This document shows positions 8,115 to 16,186 of a stretch of 29,120 bases of DNA, piece by piece. The notes under the pieces are model-generated. The model was not told where the DNA came from, did not search any database, and saw only the letters and a list, made by a program, of their open reading frames with translations. The position numbers and the translations under genes are program-made. The stretch's first letter is position 1; every line of letters starts with the position of its first letter. The DNA is taken from the NCBI GenBank assembly GCA_963608705.1, contig CAVDHB010000013.1:1-29120 (forward strand), given 5' to 3'. This stretch comes from CAVDHB01 sp963608705 (GTDB lineage Bacteria; Bacteroidota; Bacteroidia; Bacteroidales; Bacteroidaceae).

Positions 8115-8543
8115 ATGAAATCACAAAACAACATTCCCGCAGGCTACCCTGTATGCTTGCATTCAGACTGCCCGATGGCTGAAAGTTGCCTGCACCAACT
8201 GGCATACCGTCGGAAAGAAGAGATGGGAACTTATTTGACACTGATTAACCCGTCAAAATGTACCAGGAAAAACGACTGTACGTTTTATGCCGATAACAAG
8301 CCCGTGAGATTCGCCAAGGGTTTCACTGGATTCCAGAAAAAGATGTTTCCCGAACAGTATGATCAGTTCATGACCACGTTAATCCTCCACTTCGGACGCA
8401 ACCAATATTTCGATAGAAGAAAGGGGAAGAAACTTCTCTCTCCTGAAGAGCAATCAATCATCAGAAATATGCTTCAGAAGGTAGGAGCTGACTCCTCAAT
8501 GGACTTTGATCAATATATCGAAGAACTGTACTGGATACCGTGA
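8115..8543 (+). CDS. DUF6078-like small protein of unknown function
   Basis: A 142-residue protein with an N-terminal cysteine cluster (PVCLHSDCPMAESCLHQL), two more cysteines (KCTRKNDCTFY), and then a mainly helical region (KGFTGFQKKMFPEQYDQF...SPEEQSIIRNML). The layout resembles DUF6078 proteins of gut Bacteroides, identified from memory and so moderately sure. The cysteines could hold a metal. No signal peptide or membrane segment is seen. It has its own promoter and is followed by a repeat/hairpin cluster, so it is probably monocistronic and separate from the Wadjet operon 200 bp downstream. Function unknown. Confidence 0.75.
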   Translation: MKSQNNIPAGYPVCLHSDCPMAESCLHQLAYRRKEEMGTYLTLINPSKCTRKNDCTFYADNKPVRFAKGFTGFQKKMFPEQYDQFMTTLILHFGRNQYFDRRKGKKLLSPEEQSIIRNMLQKVGADSSMDFDQYIEELYWIP

Positions 8544-8557
8544 ACAGTACTGGTTAA

Positions 8558-8645
8558 CTGGTACTGGAGTTTTAGCTAAGATAAACTCCAGTACCAGCTA
8601 AGATAAACTGCAGTACCGACTATATGGTACTGAAACCGGTACTGG
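8558..8645. repeat. GGTACTG repeat cluster with two hairpins
   Basis: A 15-bp perfect inverted repeat (8558-8572 with 8583-8597, 10-nt loop) is followed by a 7-bp one (CAGTACC 8611-8617 with GGTACTG 8626-8632) and a further GGTACTGG at 8638-8645. A 22-bp unit beginning agctaagataaact is tandemly duplicated at 8574-8595 and 8596-8617 with one mismatch. It sits after the DUF6078 stop and about 60 bp before the -7 box of the Wadjet operon. It could be a transcription barrier, a repeat family, or protein-binding sites. Confidence 0.85.
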
Positions 8646-8704
8646 ATGGATACTAAAAGGAAGAAGTTTTCTCCTTAGAATGCGGTAAATAAACGGTAAA
8701 AGCG

Positions 8705-8712
8705 TATATTTG
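8705..8712 (+). promoter_or_regulatory. -7 box (TATATTTG) for the Wadjet operon
   Basis: TATATTTG fits TAnnTTTG and lies 33 bp before the jetA ATG. TAGGAGAA at 8731-8738 lies just upstream of the start codon and is a better Shine-Dalgarno match than most genes here have. No good -33 TTTG at normal spacing was seen. Confidence 0.65.
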
Positions 8713-8745
8713 CAGGTATTACAACTTAAATAGGAGAACCATTGC

Positions 8746-9951
8746 ATGCAAAAGACGTTTCACGACGTAGAGGAACTGCTCAAGAGGCTGTACACGGAAC
8801 GGAGGCTGATTGGTGAGATTTTCAACAATCGGAAGAGGATGGAGTTCCGTTATGACGACGCACGAGAGTTTGTGGAGAGCGAGAAAAACCTGCAACTGCT
8901 CATCGACTATGGCGTGATACGGCAGGAGGGGGAATTGCTGGAATTGGAAGAGACGTATCTGACGTTTCTCGAAGATGTGCTGCAGGTAAACGAAGAGATT
9001 AGCAACGCCTCTGTGGAGGAAAACGTGGCACTGCTGAAAGAGAGCGTCGACTTCTACCTGAAGGAACGTAGCAACCCCCAAGGACAGCGTAAGTACTTGC
9101 ACAAGGTGAAGCGGGTGCTGAGGAACATTGCCCAGATGGCTGTCAGAAACGTGGTTGACCTGAAACGAAACGTCAACGACACCTACAAGCATGAGCGCAA
9201 CTATGCTATCAAGCGTGCAAGGCTGGAGAAGTTCCTCGGACAGATAGCCCAGATATCACGCTTAGTGAAAGATACCGAACTGCTGCTTGACGACCGACAT
9301 TCCACCTTCGACAACTTCGCACCCGATGAACAGCTCACATATCTCGTCACAGACGTGAGGACACGGCTGAAAGAAGTGTTCCACAGCCTGATTGAGCTGG
9401 AAACAACCATACGTGACTATCTGCACCAGATAGACGCACAAAACAAATTGGTGAAGAAGATACACCGTCTGAAATACTTGAAAGATCAACTCGTGTGGAA
9501 AAGCTCGACCAATGTATGCCAACTTCTCGATGTGACCAATCATCTTTGGCTCGAGTCACATACTTATTACTCCTTAAAACCATCACTCCACATGTTGAGG
9601 AATACGGATGAGGGTCTTGACATCATAGAAGACATAGGTGGCAAGATAGCCCGGCGCATACGGCAACGGCACGAACAGCTTCCACCCATAACGTCAGAGC
9701 AACTGTCACCATCGCCTGTCATCGAAGATTTTGTAGACGTGGACGCCCTTGCCACGGCGTTCATGGCTTCGGGCAAAGATCTTTTCTCATTCGTTGTCTG
9801 TTATCCGTATGACACGGAGCAGACCTTGGAGCAAAAAGTGAGTTACTACACCGAGGTCATACAAAACAATATAGACCGTCTGTCATTCACAAACGAATGG
9901 CATGAGTACGGGAACATACGCTATCCGCTAATTTATCCAGACAATCTATGA
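8746..9951 (+). CDS. jetA: Wadjet JetA-like kleisin subunit (MukF/MksF-type)
   Basis: A 401-residue, almost wholly helical, charged protein without signal peptide or known catalytic motif. The identity comes mostly from context: it is the first of four overlapping genes, followed by a small MukE-like protein, a long SMC-type ATPase and a Toprim-containing protein. That is the jetA-B-C-D order and size pattern of Wadjet (MksFEBG) systems. In that family JetA is the kleisin that bridges the SMC heads and binds JetB. The N-terminus (about 1-80) looks like a winged-helix/dimerisation region; the middle has coiled-coil character (LHKVKRVLRNIAQMAV, YAIKRARLEKFLGQI). Its ATGA stop/start overlap with jetB implies translational coupling. 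Confidence 0.82.
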   Translation: MQKTFHDVEELLKRLYTERRLIGEIFNNRKRMEFRYDDAREFVESEKNLQLLIDYGVIRQEGELLELEETYLTFLEDVLQVNEEISNASVEENVALLKESVDFYLKERSNPQGQRKYLHKVKRVLRNIAQMAVRNVVDLKRNVNDTYKHERNYAIKRARLEKFLGQIAQISRLVKDTELLLDDRHSTFDNFAPDEQLTYLVTDVRTRLKEVFHSLIELETTIRDYLHQIDAQNKLVKKIHRLKYLKDQLVWKSSTNVCQLLDVTNHLWLESHTYYSLKPSLHMLRNTDEGLDIIEDIGGKIARRIRQRHEQLPPITSEQLSPSPVIEDFVDVDALATAFMASGKDLFSFVVCYPYDTEQTLEQKVSYYTEVIQNNIDRLSFTNEWHEYGNIRYPLIYPDNL

Positions 9952-10496
9952 AATACATCAAACAGACATTCGACCGACTGAGCCGTGGAGGCTTCCTTTC
10001 GTCAGACAGCATATCGAACGAGACGAAGAATATATTCAAGGATGTGGAGGACAACCTTGAAGACTACCGCCAGTACTTCTCTCAGATTGGCTTTATGCTT
10101 GAGGAAGGCGACGGCTATTTCTACTTCAGCCGGAAGGAGCAGAAGGCAGACCTTATAAACAAGCTGTTGCGTTTCGGCCACTGGATAGATATTCTCGACT
10201 TCCTGAAGTCATGGGAACCTGCGTTCGGGCCTGGCTTTTCATTCTCAAAGGCGGCACTGACAGTAAAGATAGACGCTGACATCGAACTGAAAGAGAAAGC
10301 CGCCGGACTGTATGAGAAGAAAGACCGCCACGATGACATCGTGGACAAACTGGTCGATGACATGACGAAGTTCGGTTTCATCGAACTTGTAGAGTTCAAT
10401 TCACAGACCTACCGTGTGGTTGCGGCTTACAAATACTTGGAGGACATGGTGGACATGATAACCTTTGATAACAACAACGATGAGACAGCTCAGTAA
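9948..10496 (+). CDS. jetB: Wadjet JetB-like subunit (MukE/MksE-type)
   Basis: A 182-residue protein (RLSRGGFLSSDSISNE at the start; winged-helix-like FGFIELVEFNSQTYRVVAAYKYLEDMV at the end) of the size expected for MksE/JetB, the winged-helix partner of the kleisin. It begins within the jetA stop (ATGA, 4-bp overlap). Its own stop lies 17 bp inside jetC, so all three SMC-complex proteins are probably made in fixed ratio. An internal segment (LRFGHWIDILDFLKSW) is hydrophobic/aromatic, fitting a protein-protein interface. No enzymatic residues are expected. Confidence 0.82.
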   Translation: MKYIKQTFDRLSRGGFLSSDSISNETKNIFKDVEDNLEDYRQYFSQIGFMLEEGDGYFYFSRKEQKADLINKLLRFGHWIDILDFLKSWEPAFGPGFSFSKAALTVKIDADIELKEKAAGLYEKKDRHDDIVDKLVDDMTKFGFIELVEFNSQTYRVVAAYKYLEDMVDMITFDNNNDETAQ

Positions 10497-13400
10497 GATA
10501 ACGTTTATAAACAGTGCCCACATACGTTTCGGAACGGTGGAGCTTGACGGCAACGTTCACTTCACAGGCACACAAGGCGTGGGAAAGAGTACGCTGCTCA
10601 GGGCTATACTGTTCTTCTATAATGCCGACAAGCTGCACTTGGGCATACGCTTGCAAGGGCAAAAGCCGTTTGACGACTTCTATCTGCCCAACCCCAACTC
10701 ATACATCGTGTACGAAGTAAGCCGTGAAACCGAGCGTCCGTTCAGCGTGATAGTGTTCAAGCTACGGAACAGAGCCGTGTTTCGCTTTGTGGACGCACCG
10801 TTTGACAATCATTGGCTGATAGACGAAGACGGGACAGTGACAAGTGACCAATTGTTGGTTCGCCAGCGCATACAGAAGCAAGGTATCGACCTGAGCAATA
10901 TCATTGAACGATATGAGCAGTACCGTGACATCATCTACGGCAATGTGAATGCCACCAAAAGAGACCAACGCAAGTATGGTATCATGCAAAGCACGCAGTA
11001 CAAGAACCTTCCACGCATCATACAGAACGTGTTCCTGAATGAACGAGTGGATGCCGACTTCATCAAAGACACTATTATCCGCTCTATGAGTGGTGACGAG
11101 GAGACAAGCATGGACCTTCGGTTCTTCCGTTCCAAGCTTGCAGACTTTGATGCGGAGTACTCAGACATTAGGCAATGGAGTAAGAAGAACCGCAATGGCG
11201 AACTGGAAACGATGAAGCGTGCCAACTTGCTCATCGATATTTCGCACGCCATACGTGCGAAGAATGTGAAGTTGTATGAGCTGTGCGGCAATCTTAACTA
11301 TGCCATGAGCGATGTCGAGCGGAGTATTCCGCTTTTGCAAAATGACATAAACAACCTTGGCAAGGAAGTAAAAGTCTTGTCAGACAAGCTGAATACCCTT
11401 GATGAAAACTATGAGAAGCAACACAACGGACTTGTCGGAAAGATCAGCAACTTTGACAGAGACATCCGCCGAAGCCGTGCAAAGAAAAGGGAATATCAGC
11501 AACTGGGCATTGAGGAGATGCTGCGACTTGACAGTCAGGAGCCGTCTTTACAAGCGCAAAAGCGACAGAAAGAGAATGAAATTACGGCATTTGAGCGTAA
11601 CTATCAGAGCATAGCAGAGAAATACAGAACACTCATAGAACGCTTGCAGATGGACGAACGCCAGTTCATGCAAGAGCAAGATCAAATAGTGAACAAGTTG
11701 ACGGCGGACTTCAACGCACAACAGGCAAGACGCATAAAGGAACTATCTGATGCGAAGGAGGTTATAGAAGAAGAGTTCAGAGGACTATTCGCATCCATCA
11801 ATGACAAAGCTGACGAGGCTCGTGAAACCCTGCACCGAATTGAACTCAACATGGCAGAGACTCGTCAGGCCAAGCCTTATCACAAAGAAATCGAAGAATG
11901 TCAGGTAAAAATAGCGAAGTTGTCGGAAGAGGCTTCCGACATTAAGGCTGAAAACTATAAGCGTGACAATCAGATGGAGGCGTTGCGCAAGGAGTGCGAG
12001 ATTGACGTGCTGAAGCAGAAGGACGCATACAATACTTCGGAAAGCAAGGTTGAGGAAGAGATAAAGGAAATTGACCGACAGATAAGTCAAGAGGAAGAGC
12101 TGTTAGAACGTGCGAAAGGTTCGCTGTGCGAATGGCTGGACGAGAATGTCGATGGCTGGAAAGAGAACATAGGAAAAGTGGTTGATGAAAAGAGCGTGCT
12201 CTATCATACGGCACTCTCGCCAAGGCTCATCGATAAGGGCGCATCCAACCTGTTCGGTGTAAGCATAGACCTTGAAGAAATAGACAAGGAGGTGCGCACG
12301 CCAAAGGAGATAAGTGCCAGCTGTGACCTTTTGTTGCAAAAGAAGAAAGAAAGGAGCAAAGCGTTGGCAGACCTGAGAGCCAAGAAAGAAAACGAAGCAC
12401 GCCTCATCGAACAGCGATACACGGGCAAGATAAAGTCCTTGCGTACTGAAAAGAGCTTTGATGAGCAGCGGCTTGCCATACTTCCGCAGCAAATAAAGAG
12501 GGAAAAACTGCAGCTGGATGACTGGATGGAAAAGCAGAAAGCCGAGATCGACCACAAGATAAGAAGCCTTGAACAGGAGAAAAGCGATGTGCTGCTTGCC
12601 TTAGACGTATGCAAGAAGCAGAAAGAAAAAACCGAAGAAGACAAGCAGAAGCGCATTAAGCAGCTTATGCAGAAACATCGTGCCGCTGAACGTGATGCCT
12701 GTCAAGCCTTAGACAACACAAAGACCGAGGCAGAGACTAAGAAGCGTGCGCATTCGAAAGACATCAAAGAGAAAATAGCCGTCCTCGAAAAGGAAAGAGA
12801 CGACCACATGAAGTCGGAAGGTGCTGACATTGCTGTGCTCAGTGACTTGAAACATAAGAAGGAAAGTATCGGACAAACATTGCGGAAGATACAAGACAAC
12901 AAAGAAACCATATTCGGCTACCGTAAAGATAAAGAAGAACTGTTTTCCAAAGAACAGGAATTTGTGCAGGAAAAACATGGCTTGGAGACAGAGCTGAAAA
13001 CACTGAAAGACAAGTACAATGATAAGAAGAGAAAGACCACGGCTGTAAAAGCGGACAAGGAAAAAACACTTGACGGCAAAAGACTGCAGTTGAATAGCAT
13101 AAAGCAAGGTCTCGATAAAGCCAAGGAATATGTACAGTGTGAGACTTGTCCCGCTTTCATAAAGGAGGTGCATGATATTCAGACGAAAGACGACTGTGCG
13201 GACATAGTGGAAGAAATCACAAGAACCGTCTCTGAGGTGTATCAGGCAGAATCGAAACTGAAAGAAGCGACCAATGACTTTAAGAGATGTTTCTCAGAGC
13301 GAAACACGTTCAAGTTCCCAACAGCGTTCGACACAACCAAGGACTATATGGAATACGCCGAAAGTGTAGACGACTTTGTGGCTAACGACAAGATTAAGGA

Positions 13401-14160
13401 CTTTGAGACGTGGACAAGCAAGACTTACATTGATATTCTTTCACGTGTATGGCGTGACTTTGGCGACCTTATAGCGCATGAATCGGACATCATCAAGGTG
13501 GTGAAGGACATTAATTATGACTTCACCCAGAAGACCTTTGCGGGTGTGATACGTGGCATGGAGTTGCGGCTGGAACGGAGTAAGCAAATGCTGATAACGC
13601 AGCTTCAGTCCATCCACGACTTCTGGGCAGAGCATCAATTCGACATAGGCGAAGCCAACCTCTTCTCTGGCGATAACCGTGACACCAATAAGCAGGCCAT
13701 AGAGTGTCTTAAACGATTGACGATAGAGCTGAACCGTGCGGTGGACAAGGACTTACTTCTGCTTTCAGACACATTCACGTTGAAGTTCAAGATAGAGGAG
13801 AACGATAACTCCACAGGCTGGATAGACAATATCAAGATGGTAGGCTCTGACGGTACGGATATTCTCGTCAAGGCTATCATCAACATCCTGCTTATCAACG
13901 TCTTCAAACAGCGTGTTACCAAACGTTCGGGCAACGACTTCCGCATCCACTGCATGATGGATGAGATTGGAAAGTTGGCCGATGAGAATATACAAGGCAT
14001 TCTCGATTTCGCCAATCGCCGTCACATATATATTGTGAACTCATCGCCCAAGGCACATAGACCCTTGTCTTACCGCCACCTGTATGTATTGAGCAAAGAC
14101 AAAGATGCCAACACTGTCATCCGACCCATATTAACCACCAAACAAGCCGCACTGCAATGA
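10480..14160 (+). CDS. jetC: Wadjet JetC-like SMC ATPase (MukB/MksB-type)
   Basis: A 1226-residue SMC-type motor from the ATG at 10480; a TTG at 10465 in the same frame is less likely. Walker A GTQGVGKST is at residues 30-38, and Walker B HCMMDEIGKL has D1161/E1162. A signature-like GSDGTD (1122-1127) takes the place of the canonical ABC signature, as in MukB-like proteins. Between them are two long coiled-coil arms and a compact hinge-like segment at about 548-600 (LCEWLDENVDGW...FGVSIDLEEID). A CETC motif at 887-890 lies on the returning arm, away from the hinge. In Wadjet systems this ATPase extrudes DNA loops with JetA/B to recognise small circular DNA. It overlaps jetB (17 bp) and jetD (4 bp). 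Confidence 0.92.
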   Translation: MRQLSKITFINSAHIRFGTVELDGNVHFTGTQGVGKSTLLRAILFFYNADKLHLGIRLQGQKPFDDFYLPNPNSYIVYEVSRETERPFSVIVFKLRNRAVFRFVDAPFDNHWLIDEDGTVTSDQLLVRQRIQKQGIDLSNIIERYEQYRDIIYGNVNATKRDQRKYGIMQSTQYKNLPRIIQNVFLNERVDADFIKDTIIRSMSGDEETSMDLRFFRSKLADFDAEYSDIRQWSKKNRNGELETMKRANLLIDISHAIRAKNVKLYELCGNLNYAMSDVERSIPLLQNDINNLGKEVKVLSDKLNTLDENYEKQHNGLVGKISNFDRDIRRSRAKKREYQQLGIEEMLRLDSQEPSLQAQKRQKENEITAFERNYQSIAEKYRTLIERLQMDERQFMQEQDQIVNKLTADFNAQQARRIKELSDAKEVIEEEFRGLFASINDKADEARETLHRIELNMAETRQAKPYHKEIEECQVKIAKLSEEASDIKAENYKRDNQMEALRKECEIDVLKQKDAYNTSESKVEEEIKEIDRQISQEEELLERAKGSLCEWLDENVDGWKENIGKVVDEKSVLYHTALSPRLIDKGASNLFGVSIDLEEIDKEVRTPKEISASCDLLLQKKKERSKALADLRAKKENEARLIEQRYTGKIKSLRTEKSFDEQRLAILPQQIKREKLQLDDWMEKQKAEIDHKIRSLEQEKSDVLLALDVCKKQKEKTEEDKQKRIKQLMQKHRAAERDACQALDNTKTEAETKKRAHSKDIKEKIAVLEKERDDHMKSEGADIAVLSDLKHKKESIGQTLRKIQDNKETIFGYRKDKEELFSKEQEFVQEKHGLETELKTLKDKYNDKKRKTTAVKADKEKTLDGKRLQLNSIKQGLDKAKEYVQCETCPAFIKEVHDIQTKDDCADIVEEITRTVSEVYQAESKLKEATNDFKRCFSERNTFKFPTAFDTTKDYMEYAESVDDFVANDKIKDFETWTSKTYIDILSRVWRDFGDLIAHESDIIKVVKDINYDFTQKTFAGVIRGMELRLERSKQMLITQLQSIHDFWAEHQFDIGEANLFSGDNRDTNKQAIECLKRLTIELNRAVDKDLLLLSDTFTLKFKIEENDNSTGWIDNIKMVGSDGTDILVKAIINILLINVFKQRVTKRSGNDFRIHCMMDEIGKLADENIQGILDFANRRHIYIVNSSPKAHRPLSYRHLYVLSKDKDANTVIRPILTTKQAALQ

Positions 14161-15023
14161 AACTGACAATAGCACTCATCCGCAAGCTGAAATCATTGAG
14201 TGAGGGTGATTCTATACCCTACAGCAGTCTAAGGGGTGCATGGGTGGACGAACTTATTCACGAGCAATTATTAATAGTAGAGGCGCACAAGACAAAGCGA
14301 CTGCTGCGAGTGTCGGACAAAGAAGCCTTTCTGCTGGCGTTGCCACGCTACAACGAAGCTCTTCGCAATCTTGATTCCGCCGGGCGCATGGTACAGAATA
14401 GTACGGTCTTGTCCCGTGGCGAGCAAGTGGACAGAGCTGGAGACTCAAAGATTTTCAGCCACCGCACCTGTCCGGGCTTTCTGGTCAACGCCTATTCACC
14501 TATACACTGTACACTGAAAGGCAAGCCCATAACCATAGAGACAATAGAGGGACGTTTAGTTTTCATCACAGACTGGCAAAAGTTCGTCATACCCCTTGGA
14601 ACCTTGGTTATTGGCATTGAGAATATGGAGAATTTCCGGGAAATAAGAAAACAACGCCAGTTATTCGACTCACAACTGAAGGACGGAGAACAAGATATTC
14701 TTTTCGTCTCCCGTTATCCACAGTCGTCAGACCTGCGTCAATGGCTCATGCAGATATCCAACCGCTACCTGCATTTCGGTGACTTCGATTTAGCTGGAAT
14801 AAGGATATTCCAGACCGAGTTTCAAGCACACCTCGGCCAACGTTCCTCTTTCCTGATACCTTCCGACATTGAGACCAGGCTACCCCATGGTTCAAGGGTG
14901 CGATACGACACACAGTATGATTGTTTCCACACCGTCCATTCCTCGGATGCAAAGCTCCAGCATCTTATAGACTTGATAAATACATACAGGCGGGGATATG
15001 ACCAAGAGGGGTATATAGAGTAG
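14157..15023 (+). CDS. jetD: Wadjet JetD-like Toprim nuclease subunit
   Basis: A 288-residue protein with a C-terminal Toprim-like fold: acidic residue E155 in LVIGIENMENF, and the DxD-type pair D209/D211 in LHFGDFDLAGIRIF. These are the metal-binding positions of topoisomerase VI A-like nucleases such as JetD. The N-terminal part (1-120) looks like winged-helix/arm domains. In characterised Wadjet systems JetD cuts the plasmid once the SMC complex stalls on it. The start overlaps the jetC stop as ATGA. It is shorter than many JetD proteins, typical of the compact versions. The stop is directly followed by AGGAGG and a tiny ORF. Confidence 0.88.
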   Translation: MKLTIALIRKLKSLSEGDSIPYSSLRGAWVDELIHEQLLIVEAHKTKRLLRVSDKEAFLLALPRYNEALRNLDSAGRMVQNSTVLSRGEQVDRAGDSKIFSHRTCPGFLVNAYSPIHCTLKGKPITIETIEGRLVFITDWQKFVIPLGTLVIGIENMENFREIRKQRQLFDSQLKDGEQDILFVSRYPQSSDLRQWLMQISNRYLHFGDFDLAGIRIFQTEFQAHLGQRSSFLIPSDIETRLPHGSRVRYDTQYDCFHTVHSSDAKLQHLIDLINTYRRGYDQEGYIE

Positions 15024-15038
15024 GAGGGGGAAACGAAA

Positions 15039-15092
15039 ATGAGAATGAAAGAACATCTCTTGGGGGAATACATCCTATATCGAGATTTTTAA
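15039..15092 (+). CDS. Possible 17-codon ORF after jetD
   Basis: ATG at 15039 encodes MRMKEHLLGEYILYRDF. An exact AGGAGG (15022-15027) overlapping the jetD stop precedes it by 11 nt. Such a strong Shine-Dalgarno is rare in this genome. It may be chance; there is no homology that I recognise. Confidence 0.25.
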   Translation: MRMKEHLLGEYILYRDF

Positions 15093-15147
15093 GTGCTAAT
15101 AAGACTAAATAAATATACCAATTTGGTGTTTTGTTTAATCTTTTTTG

Positions 15148-15155
15148 TATCTTTG
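15148..15155 (+). promoter_or_regulatory. -7 box (TATCTTTG) for the toxin-antitoxin pair
   Basis: Exact TAnnTTTG match 25 bp before the antitoxin ATG. TTTG at 15122-15125 gives a -33 element 22 bp upstream, close to the usual 19-21. Phd-type antitoxins usually repress this kind of promoter, but no obvious palindrome overlaps it. Confidence 0.75.
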
Positions 15156-15180
15156 CTGAAGAATCAGAAATTTAAAGTAT

Positions 15181-15414
15181 ATGGAAGTGATAACTGCACG
15201 TGAGTTTAGAACTCAACAAACTAGGGTTTTGGGACGTGTCCTAAAGGGAGAGGACATATTGATTTCCTCTCGTCTTGGTTTCTTCAAGTTGACTCCAATA
15301 AGCAAGGAGGATACGCTCACCTCCCGTATCTGTCGTGGATTACAAGAGGTAAAACTTATCAAGAAAGGAAAACTAAAAGGGTATACGGTTGATGAAATCC
15401 TCAATGAACTTTGA
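15181..15414 (+). CDS. Phd/YefM-like antitoxin
   Basis: 77 residues. The N-terminal part (MEVITAREFRTQQTRVLGRVLKGEDI, then SSRLGFFKLTPI) has the Phd/YefM fold pattern: a short strand, the TAREFR helix, then strand-turn-strand. This is the DNA-binding and dimerising half. The C-terminal tail (KKGKLKGYTVDEILNEL) should wrap the toxin. It is encoded directly upstream of and overlaps the RelE/ParE-like gene, the normal order for type II pairs. It neutralises the toxin by binding and probably represses the shared promoter at 15148. Confidence 0.82.
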   Translation: MEVITAREFRTQQTRVLGRVLKGEDILISSRLGFFKLTPISKEDTLTSRICRGLQEVKLIKKGKLKGYTVDEILNEL

Positions 15415-15754
15415 AGTAATAGTCACACCGCACTTCCTTAAGGTTCTGAAAGCATTAAGCAAAAAACATAAATCGCTGAAAAAAGACTTTCTCCATTTTG
15501 CGGAATCCTTGAAGGAGTCTCCATTCCAAGGAGTAGAGCTTAGTCCAGGCATCCGAGAAGTTCGCCTTGCTATAACGTCCAAGGGCAAAGGAAAGTCGGG
15601 TGGTGCACGGGTTATAACCTATACAGTTGTCGCAACGGAATGTGATGGGACGGTATATTTGGTGGAACTCTATGACAAAGCGGATTTTTCTACGGTAGAT
15701 GTCTCTGTCATCAAAGAAATGGTGGCTTCTATATCCGAGGAATCCCTACATTGA
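15401..15754 (+). CDS. RelE/ParE-family toxin
   Basis: 117 residues from the ATG at 15401 (MNFEVIVTPHFLKVLKALSKKHKSL); an earlier in-frame ATG at 15389 adds four residues. The overlap with the antitoxin gene is 14 or 26 bp. The pattern of an N-terminal strand, two basic helices, GIREVRLAI, then VITYTVV and TVYLVELYDKADFSTVD is that of RelE/ParE-superfamily toxins. The family acts either as ribosome-dependent mRNA nucleases or as gyrase inhibitors, and the sequence alone does not tell which. The lysine-rich loop (TSKGKGKSGGAR) is notable. No terminator is obvious after it. Confidence 0.85.
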   Translation, partial: SMNFEVIVTPHFLKVLKALSKKHKSLKKDFLHFAESLKESPFQGVELSPGIREVRLAITSKGKGKSGGARVITYTVVATECDGTVYLVELYDKADFSTVDVSVIKEMVASISEESLH

Positions 15755-16127
15755 CAGAATAGCATTCCAGCTATCGGCTGTAGGGAACTCTTTGGAGCTT
15801 AGATTATTCTGTTGTTGTTAGGTGCGATTAAGTTCGTGTTTGTTTTACTTGGGAACGGAGGGGGTTGATGTCTTCAATGAGTGGGCTAAGAATTTCTTGG
15901 ATTTTATCTTCTGAATCCTTTGTTTCTTATAGGCTTTTTTGAACCTTTTGGAGGTGAAAGTCCGCTTGTTTGAATATCACACAAGGGGGATTACACTGTA
16001 GAGACTATGGCTTTCAGACTCAAGAGTGTTATCTTGTCAGACTCTTGAGCGTGACGAGGTTTGACTCTTGAGTGTAAGCACCTAATTAATCTACACCTCA
16101 ATATGCCTGGAAATCTGTACTGGTCAT
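15755..16127. other. Long non-coding gap after the toxin gene
   Basis: No convincing gene. ACAGAATA (15754-15761) and TATTCTGT (15805-15812) are complementary around a 43-nt loop. A 33-codon open frame without a start codon lies on the minus strand (15828-15926) and reads EDKIQEILSPLIEDINP. It looks protein-like and may be a scrap of a dead gene. The CTCAAGAG repeats near 16017 are listed separately. Confidence 0.45.
16017..16073. repeat. Three copies of a CTCAAGAG/CTCTTGAG motif
   Basis: ACTCAAGAGT at 16018-16027 is complementary to ACTCTTGAG at 16041-16049 and perfectly to ACTCTTGAGT at 16064-16073. Two alternative hairpins are possible. It lies between the toxin gene and the ompA terminator; purpose unknown. 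Confidence 0.7.
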
Positions 16128-16159
16128 AAAAAAAGGATGCACCCACAAGGGGTACATCC
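16128..16159 (-). terminator. Intrinsic terminator of ompA
   Basis: Read on the minus strand, a 10-bp stem with one mismatch (16150-16159 with 16135-16144, 5-nt loop) is followed by seven Ts (16134-16128). It lies 28 bp after the ompA stop. Confidence 0.88.
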
Positions 16160-16186
16160 TCTTTCTATTGTTGATGAAACGTTTCC

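Noticed and set aside
10465..10479. Earlier TTG start of JetC
   Set aside because: It would add only MITTT inside jetB; the ATG at 10480 starts the conserved N-terminal strand of the ATPase head.
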